Source: an uncultured Mycoplasmatota bacterium (GTDB lineage: Bacteria > Bacillota_I > Bacilli_A > RF39 > UBA660). Taken from it: 64,000 nt of DNA. The notes under the pieces were generated by a model that did no database searches, was not told where the DNA came from, and saw nothing but the letters and a program-made list of their open reading frames with translations. Each line of letters begins with the position of its first letter. The stretch's first letter is position 1. Shown in pieces: positions 55,023-63,721 of this stretch. The DNA lies in NCBI GenBank assembly GCA_900554305.1, contig USGV01000003.1:1-64000 (forward strand), in the 5' to 3' direction. Both the position numbers and the translations under genes were made by a program.

Positions 55023-55051
55023 ATTTTATATTTGGGGGGATAATTCGTCAA
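55023..55051 (-). promoter_or_regulatory. Promoter of tandem paralogue 2
   Basis: Minus-strand TTGACG (55051-55046), 17 bases, TAAAAT (55028-55023). Confidence 0.7.
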
Positions 55052-55057
55052 CAAAAA

Positions 55058-55073
55058 AAGAGGTTTCCCTCTT
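55058..55073 (-). terminator. Intrinsic terminator of the gene at 55110
   Basis: AAGAGG / CCTCTT with a GAAA loop and T-run. Confidence 0.75.
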
Positions 55074-55109
55074 ATTTTATTTTCTGTTTTGCTCTTGGTA
55101 TTTTGAAAT

Positions 55110-55811
55110 TTACATTTGATTACTTTGATGCATTTTCTTTTGCTTGATTTTTCTTTTAGTACGTTTTTCTTCTTTTCTTTTTAGATAGCTTTTATTGTAC
55201 ATCCAAATTTCTTGTAAGGTCATAGTCTCTAATTCTAGTTCTGTTAACTCATCTTGAATTCCCATATCTAGATTGGCACAAAATATTCTTTTAAATTTTC
55301 TGTGTTTGGGATTTTTGTTCATTTTCCTTAAGTCGCAAAGGTATAAGTCTCTTACTTCTGTTGTTCCTTCTAAAAAAGAAGCAAATCGCTCTTGGCTTGT
55401 CTTTTTAATTTCTTCAAATTTCTTTTTTAACATTTCTTCTTGTTGAAGAGCTAAAGCGATTTCATAGCTTCTTTTATATTCTTCTATTACTTGTTTCATT
55501 TGTTCTGTGTAAATATCTGGTAGTATTTCCTCGCTACCTTTCGTATGTAAGTCTTTTTCATATGCTATTTGTATTCTTCCTAAAGCAATATCATAGGGGT
55601 GTATTTCTTTTGGAGCGGACCATTCATTTAATATTTTTATTCTTTCTTCTCGTGATAATTCTTTTAGTTTTGTTAATAAGCCTTTTATATAGTCAGGATA
55701 CTTAAAGTTTTTCTTTTCTATTTCTTTTTGATCTGGGATAGGAAAGACTACTATATATACTATATGGTTAATTTCTACTACGCGATATGCCATTAAAAGT
55801 TGTTCTTCCAT
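55110..55811 (-). CDS. Unknown charged helical protein
   Basis: 233 residues, GAGAGGGGGAC upstream. Highly charged, Lys/Glu-rich, with a coiled-coil stretch (YTEQMKQVIEEYKRSYEIALALQQEEMLKKKFEEIKK) and a strongly basic C-terminus (KRKEEKRTKRKIKQKKMHQ). No catalytic motif is recognised; nucleic-acid binding by the basic tail is possible. Downstream of dinB, under its own promoter. Confidence 0.55.
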   Translation of the reverse strand: MEEQLLMAYRVVEINHIVYIVVFPIPDQKEIEKKNFKYPDYIKGLLTKLKELSREERIKILNEWSAPKEIHPYDIALGRIQIAYEKDLHTKGSEEILPDIYTEQMKQVIEEYKRSYEIALALQQEEMLKKKFEEIKKTSQERFASFLEGTTEVRDLYLCDLRKMNKNPKHRKFKRIFCANLDMGIQDELTELELETMTLQEIWMYNKSYLKRKEEKRTKRKIKQKKMHQSNQM

Positions 55812-55834
55812 AGAGTCCCCCTCTCTTGGCGCGT

Positions 55835-55863
55835 ATTATAACATAAAAAAAGGATTTCTTCAA
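55835..55863 (-). promoter_or_regulatory. Promoter embedded in the dinB terminator
   Basis: Minus-strand TTGAAG (55863-55858), 17 bases, TATAAT (55840-55835) with an upstream TG. The -35 lies inside the dinB terminator hairpin. Confidence 0.7.
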
Positions 55864-55869
55864 TCCTTT
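55849..55869 (-). terminator. Intrinsic terminator of dinB
   Basis: AAAGGATT (55849-55856) / AATCCTTT (55862-55869), 5-base loop, T-run on the minus strand. Confidence 0.8.
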
Positions 55870-57086
55870 AGATTTCTTTTTGATTTTGGATTCCCTATAA
55901 TTTTTAATGATGCCGGAGCAATAATTGATTTTCCAAATTTTTGATTAATATCATCAATTGTTTTTTGTATTTCTTCTTCCTTTTCCTCTTCCTCATTATT
56001 TTCTTCGAATAATGTCATCTGCCTTTCTTTTGTCTCTTGTAAATCTGCAAGTCTTACACCAATTAAACGAATCGGATCTTTTTTGTAACTTTTATTGAAT
56101 ATTTCTATTACTAATTTATAAATTTCCTTTGTGCTATTTGTTATATGAGGTAATTTTGCTTGCGCAGAATAGTTTCTGAAATCTTTATTTTTATAGATAA
56201 CCGCTACTGTTTTGGCATATTGCTTTTGTTTTCTTAATTCCCTGGTTACATCTTCTGTTTGTCTAAATAAAATATCTTTTAATTTTTCCTCATCTGTATA
56301 ATCATGGGTCAGAGTCTCTGTTGTGGAAATACTAGTTGTTTTACTGCTTCTTGGCTCTACTTTTGTATTATCGATTCCCCAGGCTGCTTCTTTTAAATGT
56401 TTAGCTTGGTTTTTAAATTTTCTTTCTAGCACTTTTTCATTAGCAAAAGCCAAGTCTTTTATTGTATAAATATTTAGTTTATTTAACTCTTCTTTCGTTC
56501 TTTTTCCTACCATGAATAAGTCGCCTACATCTAGCGGCCATAATTTTTCTTCAATTTCATCCTTTAATAAGGTATGGACTTTATCTGGTTTTTCAAAATC
56601 AGAAGCCATTTTTGCACATAACTTATTATTTCCAATACCTATATTTACTGTGAAACCAAATTTTTCTTTTACTTCTTCTTTTATTTTTATAGCTAGTTGA
56701 TAGTAATCTTTATATAAATAATTTGTTCCAGTCATATCTAAGAAACATTCATCAATTGAAAACTTTTCTAACAGTGGGGAATATTGTGATAAATACTCAA
56801 AAAGTTTTTTTGATTGTTCATAATACCAACGATGATTAGGTGGAAAGATTTTTAAATTGGGACATTTCTTTTTTGCTTGATAAATAGTTTCTGCTGTCTT
56901 TATTCCCATTTTTTTGGCTACTGGGGACTTAGCTAAAACTATTCCTCGTCTTTCTGTTTCGGAACCACCGATGATTGCTGGAATTTTCCTAATATCAGTT
57001 TTATATCCCTGTTTTAATAAAAGTACTGCTGTCCATGATAGAAATGCATTATTTACATCTATATGAAAAATCAATCTTTCCTTCAT
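55860..57086 (-). CDS. dinB: Y-family DNA polymerase (DinB/UmuC type)
   Basis: 408 residues from the ATG at 57086 (GAGGGTAAAT upstream); a longer frame adds 35 unrelated residues. FHIDVNNAFLSW holds the first metal Asp. SIDECFLDMTG holds the Asp-Glu pair, and the little-finger domain follows. It performs error-prone translesion synthesis. The C-terminal EEENNEEEEKEEEIQKT stretch is acidic. Close relatives are called DNA polymerase IV. Confidence 0.93.
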   Translation of the reverse strand: MKERLIFHIDVNNAFLSWTAVLLLKQGYKTDIRKIPAIIGGSETERRGIVLAKSPVAKKMGIKTAETIYQAKKKCPNLKIFPPNHRWYYEQSKKLFEYLSQYSPLLEKFSIDECFLDMTGTNYLYKDYYQLAIKIKEEVKEKFGFTVNIGIGNNKLCAKMASDFEKPDKVHTLLKDEIEEKLWPLDVGDLFMVGKRTKEELNKLNIYTIKDLAFANEKVLERKFKNQAKHLKEAAWGIDNTKVEPRSSKTTSISTTETLTHDYTDEEKLKDILFRQTEDVTRELRKQKQYAKTVAVIYKNKDFRNYSAQAKLPHITNSTKEIYKLVIEIFNKSYKKDPIRLIGVRLADLQETKERQMTLFEENNEEEEKEEEIQKTIDDINQKFGKSIIAPASLKIIGNPKSKRNLKD

Positions 57087-57108
57087 ATTTACCCTCACTT
57101 TTATCCTT

Positions 57109-57137
57109 ATTATAATGAAGTTTCCTTTTTCACGCAA
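57109..57137 (-). promoter_or_regulatory. dinB promoter
   Basis: Minus-strand TTGCGT (57137-57132), 17 bases, TATAAT (57114-57109). Confidence 0.65.
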
Positions 57138-57202
57138 TCGAACAACGGTGGTTTTTAGAATATTCTTTAAAAAACAAAACATACTAATCATATGGTGATG
57201 AT

Positions 57203-57499
57203 ATGAATCGAGACGAGAGAAATTTATATGAATTATATTTTAAGAAAATAGTTATTGAACATATTCGGGATGCTAGAATTGCTAAAGGCTGGACACAGGC
57301 ACGACTTGCTGATGCGATTGATGTTTCTCATGAATTTGTACGTTCTTTAGAATCTTTAAAAGGCAAAAATACTTTTTCCGCTTTTACTGCATGGAGAATA
57401 TCAAAAGCATTAAATGTTAGTTTAGATGATTTATTAGAATTTGATATGGAACAGTTTCGTCCTACTATAGAAAAAGCAATGCAAGAAAAGATTTCTTAG
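57203..57499 (+). CDS. XRE-type helix-turn-helix regulator
   Basis: 98 residues, with an HTH_3 domain (IRDARIAKGWTQARLADAIDVSHEFVRSLESLKGKNTFSAFTAWRISKALNVSLDDLLEF). Divergent from dinB, with which it shares a 116-base intergenic region, so it may control dinB or itself. A target is not shown. Confidence 0.85.
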   Translation: MNRDERNLYELYFKKIVIEHIRDARIAKGWTQARLADAIDVSHEFVRSLESLKGKNTFSAFTAWRISKALNVSLDDLLEFDMEQFRPTIEKAMQEKIS

Positions 57500-57508
57500 C
57501 ATTGCTTT
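57473..57508. terminator. Bidirectional terminator between XRE gene and gpmI
   Basis: AAAGCAATGC (57473-57482) / GCATTGCTTT (57499-57508), with T-rich 3' sides on both strands. Confidence 0.75.
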
Positions 57509-59010
57509 TATTTTTCTATTAGACTTACCCCTGTCATTTCCTTCGGTTTTTCTATATTCATCAAATCTAATATTGTTGGAGCTATATCTCCTAATTTCCC
57601 CTCATGAAGTTTAAGTCCTTGTTCTGTAATAATAAATGGTACAGGGTTCGTTGTATGAGATGTTACTATATTATCATTGTCATCTAACATTTCTTCACAA
57701 TTACCATGGTCAGCAGTAACAATTAAAATTCCACCTAGTTCCATTATTTTATCATAGATTAGTTTCAAATTTTTATCTACAGTTTCTACTGCTTTGATTG
57801 CTGCTTCTAATACCCCTGTGTGGCCTACCATATCTCCATTTGCGAAATTCAAAATTACTAAATCTGTATTAGGTAATTCTTTTAATAGATTTTCTGTTAC
57901 TTCATCAGCACTCATTTCTGGTTTTAAGTCATAAGTTGCAACTTTAGGAGAAGGTATTAATACTTTCTTTTCGTTTTTATAATCTACTTCTTTTCCTCCA
58001 TCAAAGAAGAAGGTTACATGAGCATACTTTTCGGTTTCAGCGATTCTTAATTGAGATAAGTTTTGCTTTTCAATATATTCTCCTAAAATATTTGTTAATA
58101 CTGGATCACTAAAGGCATGTGGGGCTTTTACAGATTCTACAACTGGCATCATAGTTAATGTCTTTACATTGTTAAAATGAACAGTTTCCATATCTACTGC
58201 CGTTGGATTCGTTATAGCTGTGAAGAGTTCTCGTAATCTATCCTTTCTAAAATTGAAAGCAATGATTCCGTCATTTTCTTCTACATTTCCATTTTCAACA
58301 AACTTAGCTGGTAAGAAGAACTCATCTATAATTTCATTTTTATAACTATTTTCGATATATTCTCTTGGTGAATTTTCTATGTCTCCTTTGTTATTTACAA
58401 TAACATCATACGCTTTTATTAGTCTGTCATAGTTGTTATCTCTATCCATAGCGTAATATCTTCCTGAAATAGAGGCAATTTGGCCAAAACCTAATTCTTT
58501 TAATTTTTCTTCTACTTTTTCTATATAAGTATAAGCACTTTTTGGAGGTACATCACGTCCATCTGTAAATAAATGGAGATATACATTAGTTACCCCTTCA
58601 AGTTTACACATGTCTAGTAGTGCTAGTAAATGATTTATATGAGAATGCACTCCTCCATCACTTATAAGTCCCATTAAGTGTAGATTAGAGTCATTTTCTT
58701 TTACGTGATGCATTACTTTTTTTATTTCCTCATTTTGGAAAAATTCTTTATCTTCAATTGATTTATTGATTAGTTCTAGTGGTTGATAAACAATTCTACC
58801 AGCTCCTATGTTCATATGTCCTACTTCACTATTTCCCATCTGTCCTTTAGGAAGCCCTACTAGTTGTCCAGACGCGGTTAAAGTTGTATGCGGATAAGTA
58901 TTCCATAATTCTGTAAATATCGGGTTTTTCGCTAACGCTACTGCATTTCCATGGGTTTCTTCTCTTAGTCCATATCCATCTAATATTGCTAATACAATTG
59001 GCTTTTTCAT
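57508..59010 (-). CDS. gpmI: 2,3-bisphosphoglycerate-independent phosphoglycerate mutase
   Basis: 500 residues. The first metal Asp is in AILDGYG, the catalytic Ser in QMGNSEVGH, and the second metal site in NFANGDMVGHTG and TADHGNCEEM. It interconverts 3- and 2-phosphoglycerate in glycolysis using Mn2+. It is co-transcribed with the upstream ATPase gene (13 bases). Confidence 0.96.
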   Translation of the reverse strand: MKKPIVLAILDGYGLREETHGNAVALAKNPIFTELWNTYPHTTLTASGQLVGLPKGQMGNSEVGHMNIGAGRIVYQPLELINKSIEDKEFFQNEEIKKVMHHVKENDSNLHLMGLISDGGVHSHINHLLALLDMCKLEGVTNVYLHLFTDGRDVPPKSAYTYIEKVEEKLKELGFGQIASISGRYYAMDRDNNYDRLIKAYDVIVNNKGDIENSPREYIENSYKNEIIDEFFLPAKFVENGNVEENDGIIAFNFRKDRLRELFTAITNPTAVDMETVHFNNVKTLTMMPVVESVKAPHAFSDPVLTNILGEYIEKQNLSQLRIAETEKYAHVTFFFDGGKEVDYKNEKKVLIPSPKVATYDLKPEMSADEVTENLLKELPNTDLVILNFANGDMVGHTGVLEAAIKAVETVDKNLKLIYDKIMELGGILIVTADHGNCEEMLDDNDNIVTSHTTNPVPFIITEQGLKLHEGKLGDIAPTILDLMNIEKPKEMTGVSLIEK

Positions 59011-59022
59011 ATCATCGTCTCC

Positions 59023-60300
59023 TTACATTCTATTGTCATTTAAACAAAACATTGCATAAATTGGGATATATCTAACATCTTTTTTAGTTGCAAAATTATT
59101 TTCTGTTACACGATATGCTTCAGTTACTGTAAACTTTTTCATAAATACTGATAAAGATTTTGCTTTAGAGTCTGATTTTGTAATTAGTTCTATCGGGATG
59201 ATTTTACCCATTCTATTTTGAATTACAAAATTAACTTCTGCTTTTCCTTCAGATTGATAATAGTATAGGGCATATCCTGCTTCCGCTAATGCTTTCGCAA
59301 TACTATTTTCATATAATATTTCTTTTATCTTTTCATCGCTCAGTAGTTGTTTTAAGGTTACGTGCAACATTGAGAATAACAGTCCATCATCTGGTAAATA
59401 TAATTTAAAACTATCTGTTTCTCGACAACTACTAAGTGGAGATTTTACTGTAGATATCTTATAGCTCCTATAAACAATTTGGTTGTTTACCAAGAAGTTA
59501 ATTGTACTATCATATTCTTTTGCTCTTCTTCCTGTACCGATTACTCCGTATTGAAATTTTTTATTTTCCTTTTTTAGTTGCTCCGGAAGAGATTCTATTA
59601 CTTCTAGACCTCTTGGTATATCAATTAATGTTTTACAAGAAATGAGTTCTCTTTCATATACTTCTAAAATTTTTTGTTTAATGATATCGATTTCTTGTTC
59701 ACTCTTACCCGATAAGTTAGCATCTACTACTTCAGGCAATCCTCCGGTCATTAAGTATTCTTGAAATAATTCTAAAGCTAATTTATGGAATGGGCAAGTT
59801 TTATGTTTTGTAAATGATTCACGAATTAGTTCTGCTAAAGCTTTTTCATTTTTTGCCCATAAGAATTCTTCAAAATCCATTTCGTTCATACCTTTAAATT
59901 GTAATTCTTCTCCTTTAAAAAGAGTTAAATTTTCTCTACGTGAAGTAATAGCAATCATATGATATTTGCTATGTTCACTGCCAAATAACTTTAATCCTTT
60001 TATTATTTCAAGATTATTTACATTATCAAAAATAATTAAGGTGTCCTCTGGCAGTATTGTTTCCCCTGATAGAAGTGATAAATTTAAGATTAAACGTTCT
60101 GTGGATTTTTCGCGCACAAATAGATCTTCTAATGGCTTATTGTTACTCGTATTAAAATAGATTGTGTTTTTATAATTTGTTTTGCCAAAGTCTAAGGCAG
60201 AATAACTTTTTCCTACTTGTTTTGGTCCATATAAGATTAAGGGTTTTCTAATAATATCTTTTTGCCACTTTTGCAGGAATTTTTCTATTTTTCGTTCCAT
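59023..60300 (-). CDS. AAA_14/DUF4143 ATPase
   Basis: 425 residues. Walker A GPKQVGKS, Walker B TLIIFDNVNNLE, then MNEMDFEEFLWAKNEK and GGLPEVVDA, typical of AAA_14, and a C-terminal DUF4143 nuclease-like fold (YYYQSEGKAEVNFVI ... IELITKSDSKAKSL). Proteins of this type are common and poorly understood; some behave as selfish or defence genes. Its place between spo0A and gpmI is unusual. Confidence 0.8.
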   Translation of the reverse strand: MERKIEKFLQKWQKDIIRKPLILYGPKQVGKSYSALDFGKTNYKNTIYFNTSNNKPLEDLFVREKSTERLILNLSLLSGETILPEDTLIIFDNVNNLEIIKGLKLFGSEHSKYHMIAITSRRENLTLFKGEELQFKGMNEMDFEEFLWAKNEKALAELIRESFTKHKTCPFHKLALELFQEYLMTGGLPEVVDANLSGKSEQEIDIIKQKILEVYERELISCKTLIDIPRGLEVIESLPEQLKKENKKFQYGVIGTGRRAKEYDSTINFLVNNQIVYRSYKISTVKSPLSSCRETDSFKLYLPDDGLLFSMLHVTLKQLLSDEKIKEILYENSIAKALAEAGYALYYYQSEGKAEVNFVIQNRMGKIIPIELITKSDSKAKSLSVFMKKFTVTEAYRVTENNFATKKDVRYIPIYAMFCLNDNRM

Positions 60301-60333
60301 ATTTTGTATCCTCCTTACACATTTTCTAAATTA

Positions 60334-60362
60334 AGTATACTTTTTTTTCTTGCAAAAGTCAA
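60334..60362 (-). promoter_or_regulatory. Promoter of the ATPase-gpmI unit
   Basis: Minus-strand TTGACT (60362-60357), 17 bases, TATACT (60339-60334), directly after the spo0A terminator. Confidence 0.7.
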
Positions 60363-60375
60363 TCGAGAAAGAAAA

Positions 60376-60394
60376 AAAGACGCTATTCGTCTTT
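60376..60394 (-). terminator. Intrinsic terminator of spo0A
   Basis: AAAGACG / CGTCTTT with a 5-base loop and T-run on the minus strand; it touches the spo0A stop. Confidence 0.8.
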
Positions 60395-61166
60395 AATTAG
60401 CTAATGGTTTACTAAATTCTAATCTTAACTTGTCCGCTACTGTAATAATGAATTCTGAATTTGTTGGCTTTGCTTTATCAATATCTACACTATGTCCAAA
60501 TATCTCTTCCATCAAGTCCCAGTTACCTCTATTCCAACTTACTTCGATAGCATGTCTTATAGCCCTTTCTACACGAGATACTGTGGTATTAAATCTTTTA
60601 GCGACTTCTGGATATAACTCTTTTGTAATTCCACCAACAATTTCCGGTCGTTCATACACTAAAGAAATGCTTTCTCTAATGTATTGATAGCCTTTAATAT
60701 GAGATGGTACACCTAATTCATGTAGTGTTTTGGTTATGGCTATCTGTAGATTATTATGATATACATCTATTTCTTTACCACCAAATTTTACTCCTGCTGC
60801 TACTTCTAATATTCTCTTTTCTAAATCTTCTAACTCAAATGGTTTTAATATAAAGTAATTTACCCCTAGCTCAGAAACTTTACGAATCATATCTTGTGTA
60901 TTATAAGAAGTTAATACAATTACTTTCTTATCGATTGATTTCTTTTTCATATATTCCAGTACTGCAATTCCATCTTTATTAGGCATAATTAGGTCTAATA
61001 GAATGATATCATACTCTTCCTGTTTCTTTTCTATCAAACGAATTCCCTCTGCACCATCATAAGCTTCTAGTGAAATTGTGACTTCGGGACGTTCTTTAAA
61101 ATATTCCTTAATCATTTCTACTAAACTCTTATTATCGTCTACTACTAATACTCTTGTCTTTTTCAT
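60393..61166 (-). CDS. spo0A: Sporulation master regulator Spo0A
   Basis: 257 residues from the ATG at 61166 (GAGGAGAAC upstream). The receiver domain has [13 protein letters not shown], the phosphorylated Asp in [13 protein letters not shown], and [12 protein letters not shown]. The effector domain has the Spo0A-specific [42 protein letters not shown] and [15 protein letters not shown]. The full set of domains argues that the protein is functional, so this lineage retains at least the Spo0A regulon. Transcribed alone. Confidence 0.95.
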   Translation of the reverse strand: MKKTRVLVVDDNKSLVEMIKEYFKERPEVTISLEAYDGAEGIRLIEKKQEEYDIILLDLIMPNKDGIAVLEYMKKKSIDKKVIVLTSYNTQDMIRKVSELGVNYFILKPFELEDLEKRILEVAAGVKFGGKEIDVYHNNLQIAITKTLHELGVPSHIKGYQYIRESISLVYERPEIVGGITKELYPEVAKRFNTTVSRVERAIRHAIEVSWNRGNWDLMEEIFGHSVDIDKAKPTNSEFIITVADKLRLEFSKPLAN

Positions 61167-61197
61167 TTGTTCTCCTCTCAGTACTGCACGTATTTTC

Positions 61198-61253
61198 ATT
61201 ATATACTAGCTTTCTTAAAAATGATAGAGAAAAAAAAGACAAGTTTTGTCGAA
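61198..61253 (-). promoter_or_regulatory. spo0A promoter region with a 0A box
   Basis: Minus-strand TATAAT (61203-61198) is about 30 bases before the start codon. TTTGTCGAA, a perfect match to the Spo0A-binding 0A box, lies at 61245-61253 on the plus strand, about 45 bases upstream of the -10. This is a position suited to autoactivation by phosphorylated Spo0A. The -35 is poor, which is common for activated promoters. Confidence 0.65.
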
Positions 61254-61260
61254 ACTGTCT
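61237..61260 (-). terminator. Intrinsic terminator of the pgk-tpiA unit
   Basis: AGACA-GTTT (61237-61246, one bulged A) pairs with AAAC-TGTCT (61252-61260), followed by an eight-base T-run on the minus strand. The 0A box is inside the hairpin. Confidence 0.75.
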
Positions 61261-61267
61261 AATTTGT

Positions 61268-61969
61268 CTAATTTTCTAATTTTTCTAAAAAGATTTTTAA
61301 TTGGGCAGGTTTTAAACTCAAACCACCTAATAAGTATCCATCTATTATAGATATTTTTCTTAATTCTTCTATATTTTTCTCATTGGCACTTCCACCATAT
61401 AACACTTTATTATCAGGAAGATATTTTTTGATTAGTTTTATAATTTCCTCTATCTCTACATTTGTTGGAGTTAGTCCCGTACCGATTGCCCATATTGGTT
61501 CATATGCAATAATTATTTTTTTTCTTATTTCTTCGTTTAAATCACTAATTGCTTTTTCTATTTCGTTTATGATTACTTCATTCTGTTGATTATTTTCTCT
61601 TTCTTCTTTGGACTCCCCAATACATAAAATAGGAATTATTTCTTCACGTAATAGGTTTTTAACTTTTTCGTTAATTTCTTTGTTCGTTTCCTGTTGATAT
61701 TTTCTTCTTTCTGAATGGCCTACAATACAGTATTTTACTTCCATTGATTTTAATTGTGATGCCGATACTTCTCCAGTATAAGCTCCACATTCTGTACTAC
61801 TTACATTTTGAGCTCCTAATTCTATATTTGATAAATTTGCTACTCCAATAAATATATTCGTAGGGCATAGTATTATTTTTGAACTTTTTTCTATTGTTTC
61901 TAATTCTTTTTGATAAGTTAGAAAGTCTTCTTTTTTTAAATTACATTTATTATTTAATGCTATGATCAT
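61268..61969 (-). CDS. tpiA: Triosephosphate isomerase
   Basis: 233 residues. NKCN holds the catalytic Lys, VGHSERR the His, AYEPIWAIGTG the Glu, and YGGSANEKN and LLGGLSL the phosphate site. It is shorter than the usual 250. The N-terminal AGNWKMN is ALNNKCN here, a divergent form. Confidence 0.93.
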   Translation of the reverse strand: MIIALNNKCNLKKEDFLTYQKELETIEKSSKIILCPTNIFIGVANLSNIELGAQNVSSTECGAYTGEVSASQLKSMEVKYCIVGHSERRKYQQETNKEINEKVKNLLREEIIPILCIGESKEERENNQQNEVIINEIEKAISDLNEEIRKKIIIAYEPIWAIGTGLTPTNVEIEEIIKLIKKYLPDNKVLYGGSANEKNIEELRKISIIDGYLLGGLSLKPAQLKIFLEKLEN

Positions 61970-61983
61970 TTTATCAATTCCTT

Positions 61984-62478
61984 CTACATTTGATAAGCGC
62001 TATTTTTCTCTATATTTCTTGACTTCATATATATTTGCATTCCAGACTCTACTCCTAAATCCTCAAATCCATGATTAGAAAAATATGTTGTTGGAATCCG
62101 TGTTCCTTCTTCTTGTAGTAACACCACTTCCTCCATACCTAAAGTAGTAAATGCAAAATTTTCAGCTTCTTGTAACATTTTTTCTTGCCATTTTGAGGAA
62201 GCTGTATTATCTATTGTCATTTGACACACTTTTCTATCTTTTTCTCCCATTAAATGGGCTACTGTTATTATCTGTTCATCACTTTGAATAAATAAGGTTT
62301 TCAAAATCTCTGGTCGTTCTTGTTCTAGCTGTTTATAGTCAATTTCAGACATCATATTTCTTGTCTTTTGCAAATATTCTGAAGTTGAATTCTTTAAACC
62401 GTTTCTAGTTTCATACTCTTCTATTAATTTTATATGTTCATTATTATATGGACTGGCAACAACCACTTGTTCTCTCAT
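61984..62478 (-). CDS. GNAT-like acetyltransferase, divergent
   Basis: 164 residues. The middle and end look like GNAT: IITVAHLMGEKDRKVCQMTIDN, then QEKMLQEAENFAFTTLGMEEVVLLQEEG and a final YFSNHGFEDLG. The acetyl-CoA loop (Q/RxxGxG/A) is not clear, so activity is uncertain. It begins one base after the pgk stop and ends 14 before tpiA, so it is part of the glycolytic operon. Confidence 0.6.
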   Translation of the reverse strand: MREQVVVASPYNNEHIKLIEEYETRNGLKNSTSEYLQKTRNMMSEIDYKQLEQERPEILKTLFIQSDEQIITVAHLMGEKDRKVCQMTIDNTASSKWQEKMLQEAENFAFTTLGMEEVVLLQEEGTRIPTTYFSNHGFEDLGVESGMQIYMKSRNIEKNSAYQM

Positions 62479-62479
62479 T

Positions 62480-63652
62480 TTACTTTATAGCTTCCAATCC
62501 TGGTAGAGTTTTTCCTTCTAGATATTCTAATGTGGCTCCCCCTCCGGTAGAAGCATGGTAAACTTTATCTTTATATCCTGAAGTAGAGGCTGCGGCAACA
62601 ATATCTCCTCCACCTAATATAACTTTAATATTATTATCTACTATAAATTGTAAAACATGATTTGTTCCTTGTTTATACTTTTCAAATTCATATACTCCTA
62701 AAGGGCCATTCCAAACAGCAATTTTAGCGTCTTTTAGATAGTTTTCAAATAAAGACTCTGTATTAGGTCCAATGTCTAATCCCATTTCGTTATATTCCAA
62801 ATCACTAATATCTTTTACTTTGTACTCTTCTTTTTCACTATATTCTGTTGTTACAGCAACATCTACTGGTAGTACAATTTTGTTTGGATATTCTTTTACA
62901 ATGCTTTTACAGAAGTCTATATTTTCTTCATCTAATAAAGAATTCCCTATTTCATATCCTTCTGCTTTTAAGAATGTGAAAGCCATTCCTCCACCAATTA
63001 AAATTTTGTCTGCTTTTTTTACTAGATTTTCAATTACACCAATTTTATCAGCAACTTTTGCTCCACCTAGTACGACTATAAATGGATGCTCTGGATTATC
63101 TAATTCTTCTAGAGCGGTTAATTCTTTTTCAATTAGAAAACCTATGCAAGAGTCTAAGTGAGAAGCGATTCCTACATTAGATGCATGTGCTCTATGAATT
63201 GTACCAAAAGCATCATTAACAAATACGTCACCTAGAGATGCCCAGTACTTTCCTAACTCCGGATCATTTTTACTTTCTTTTTTGCCATCTAAGTCTTCAT
63301 ATCTTGTATTTTGTACTAAGATTACATCTTTTTCTTTCATGTTGTTAATAGCATCTTCTAACTTTTCTCCACGAGTCTCTTCAATGAATGTTACTGACTG
63401 ATTTAATAATTCTTCTAATCTTTTAGCAACAGGAGCTAAATTATTTTTTGCTAAATCTGCTTCTTCTTTTACTCTTCCTAAATGTGAGAATAAAATTACT
63501 TTTGCATTATTATCCAACGCGTATTGAATCGTAGGCAATGCTGCAGTAATTCTTGTATCATCTACTATTTTTCCTTCTTTCATTGGAACGTTAAAGTCAC
63601 AACGAATTAATACTTTTTTATTTTCTAAATTTATATCTTTTATTGTCTTCAT
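62480..63652 (-). CDS. pgk: Phosphoglycerate kinase
   Basis: 390 residues from the second ATG at 63652, better spaced from AGGAG than the ATG at 63658. KKVLIRCDFNVPM, FSHLGR, NDAFGTIHRAHAS, the hinge GGAKVADKI and the nucleotide site GGGDIVAAA are intact. It makes ATP from 1,3-bisphosphoglycerate. Confidence 0.96.
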   Translation of the reverse strand: MKTIKDINLENKKVLIRCDFNVPMKEGKIVDDTRITAALPTIQYALDNNAKVILFSHLGRVKEEADLAKNNLAPVAKRLEELLNQSVTFIEETRGEKLEDAINNMKEKDVILVQNTRYEDLDGKKESKNDPELGKYWASLGDVFVNDAFGTIHRAHASNVGIASHLDSCIGFLIEKELTALEELDNPEHPFIVVLGGAKVADKIGVIENLVKKADKILIGGGMAFTFLKAEGYEIGNSLLDEENIDFCKSIVKEYPNKIVLPVDVAVTTEYSEKEEYKVKDISDLEYNEMGLDIGPNTESLFENYLKDAKIAVWNGPLGVYEFEKYKQGTNHVLQFIVDNNIKVILGGGDIVAAASTSGYKDKVYHASTGGGATLEYLEGKTLPGLEAIK

Positions 63653-63676
63653 GGCCATCTTCTCCTATCTATATTC

Positions 63677-63682
63677 AGTATA
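63677..63682 (-). promoter_or_regulatory. Probable -10 of the pgk unit
   Basis: Minus-strand TATACT preceded by TGA (extended -10), about 25 bases before the pgk start; the -35 is weak. Confidence 0.45.
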
Positions 63683-63703
63683 TCATTTTTTTTAATGAAA
63701 AAA

Positions 63704-63719
63704 AAGAAGTTGCCTTCTT
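63704..63719 (-). terminator. Intrinsic terminator of gap
   Basis: AAGAAG / CTTCTT with a 4-base GCAA loop and T-run on the minus strand. Confidence 0.75.
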
Positions 63720-63721
63720 TT

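Noticed and set aside
57130..57165. Possible LexA/DinR box in the dinB-XRE intergenic region (CGAAC then AACG then GTGG)
   Set aside because: Only the CGAAC half-site matches; the second half should be GTTC or GTTTG and is not, so SOS control is not supported.
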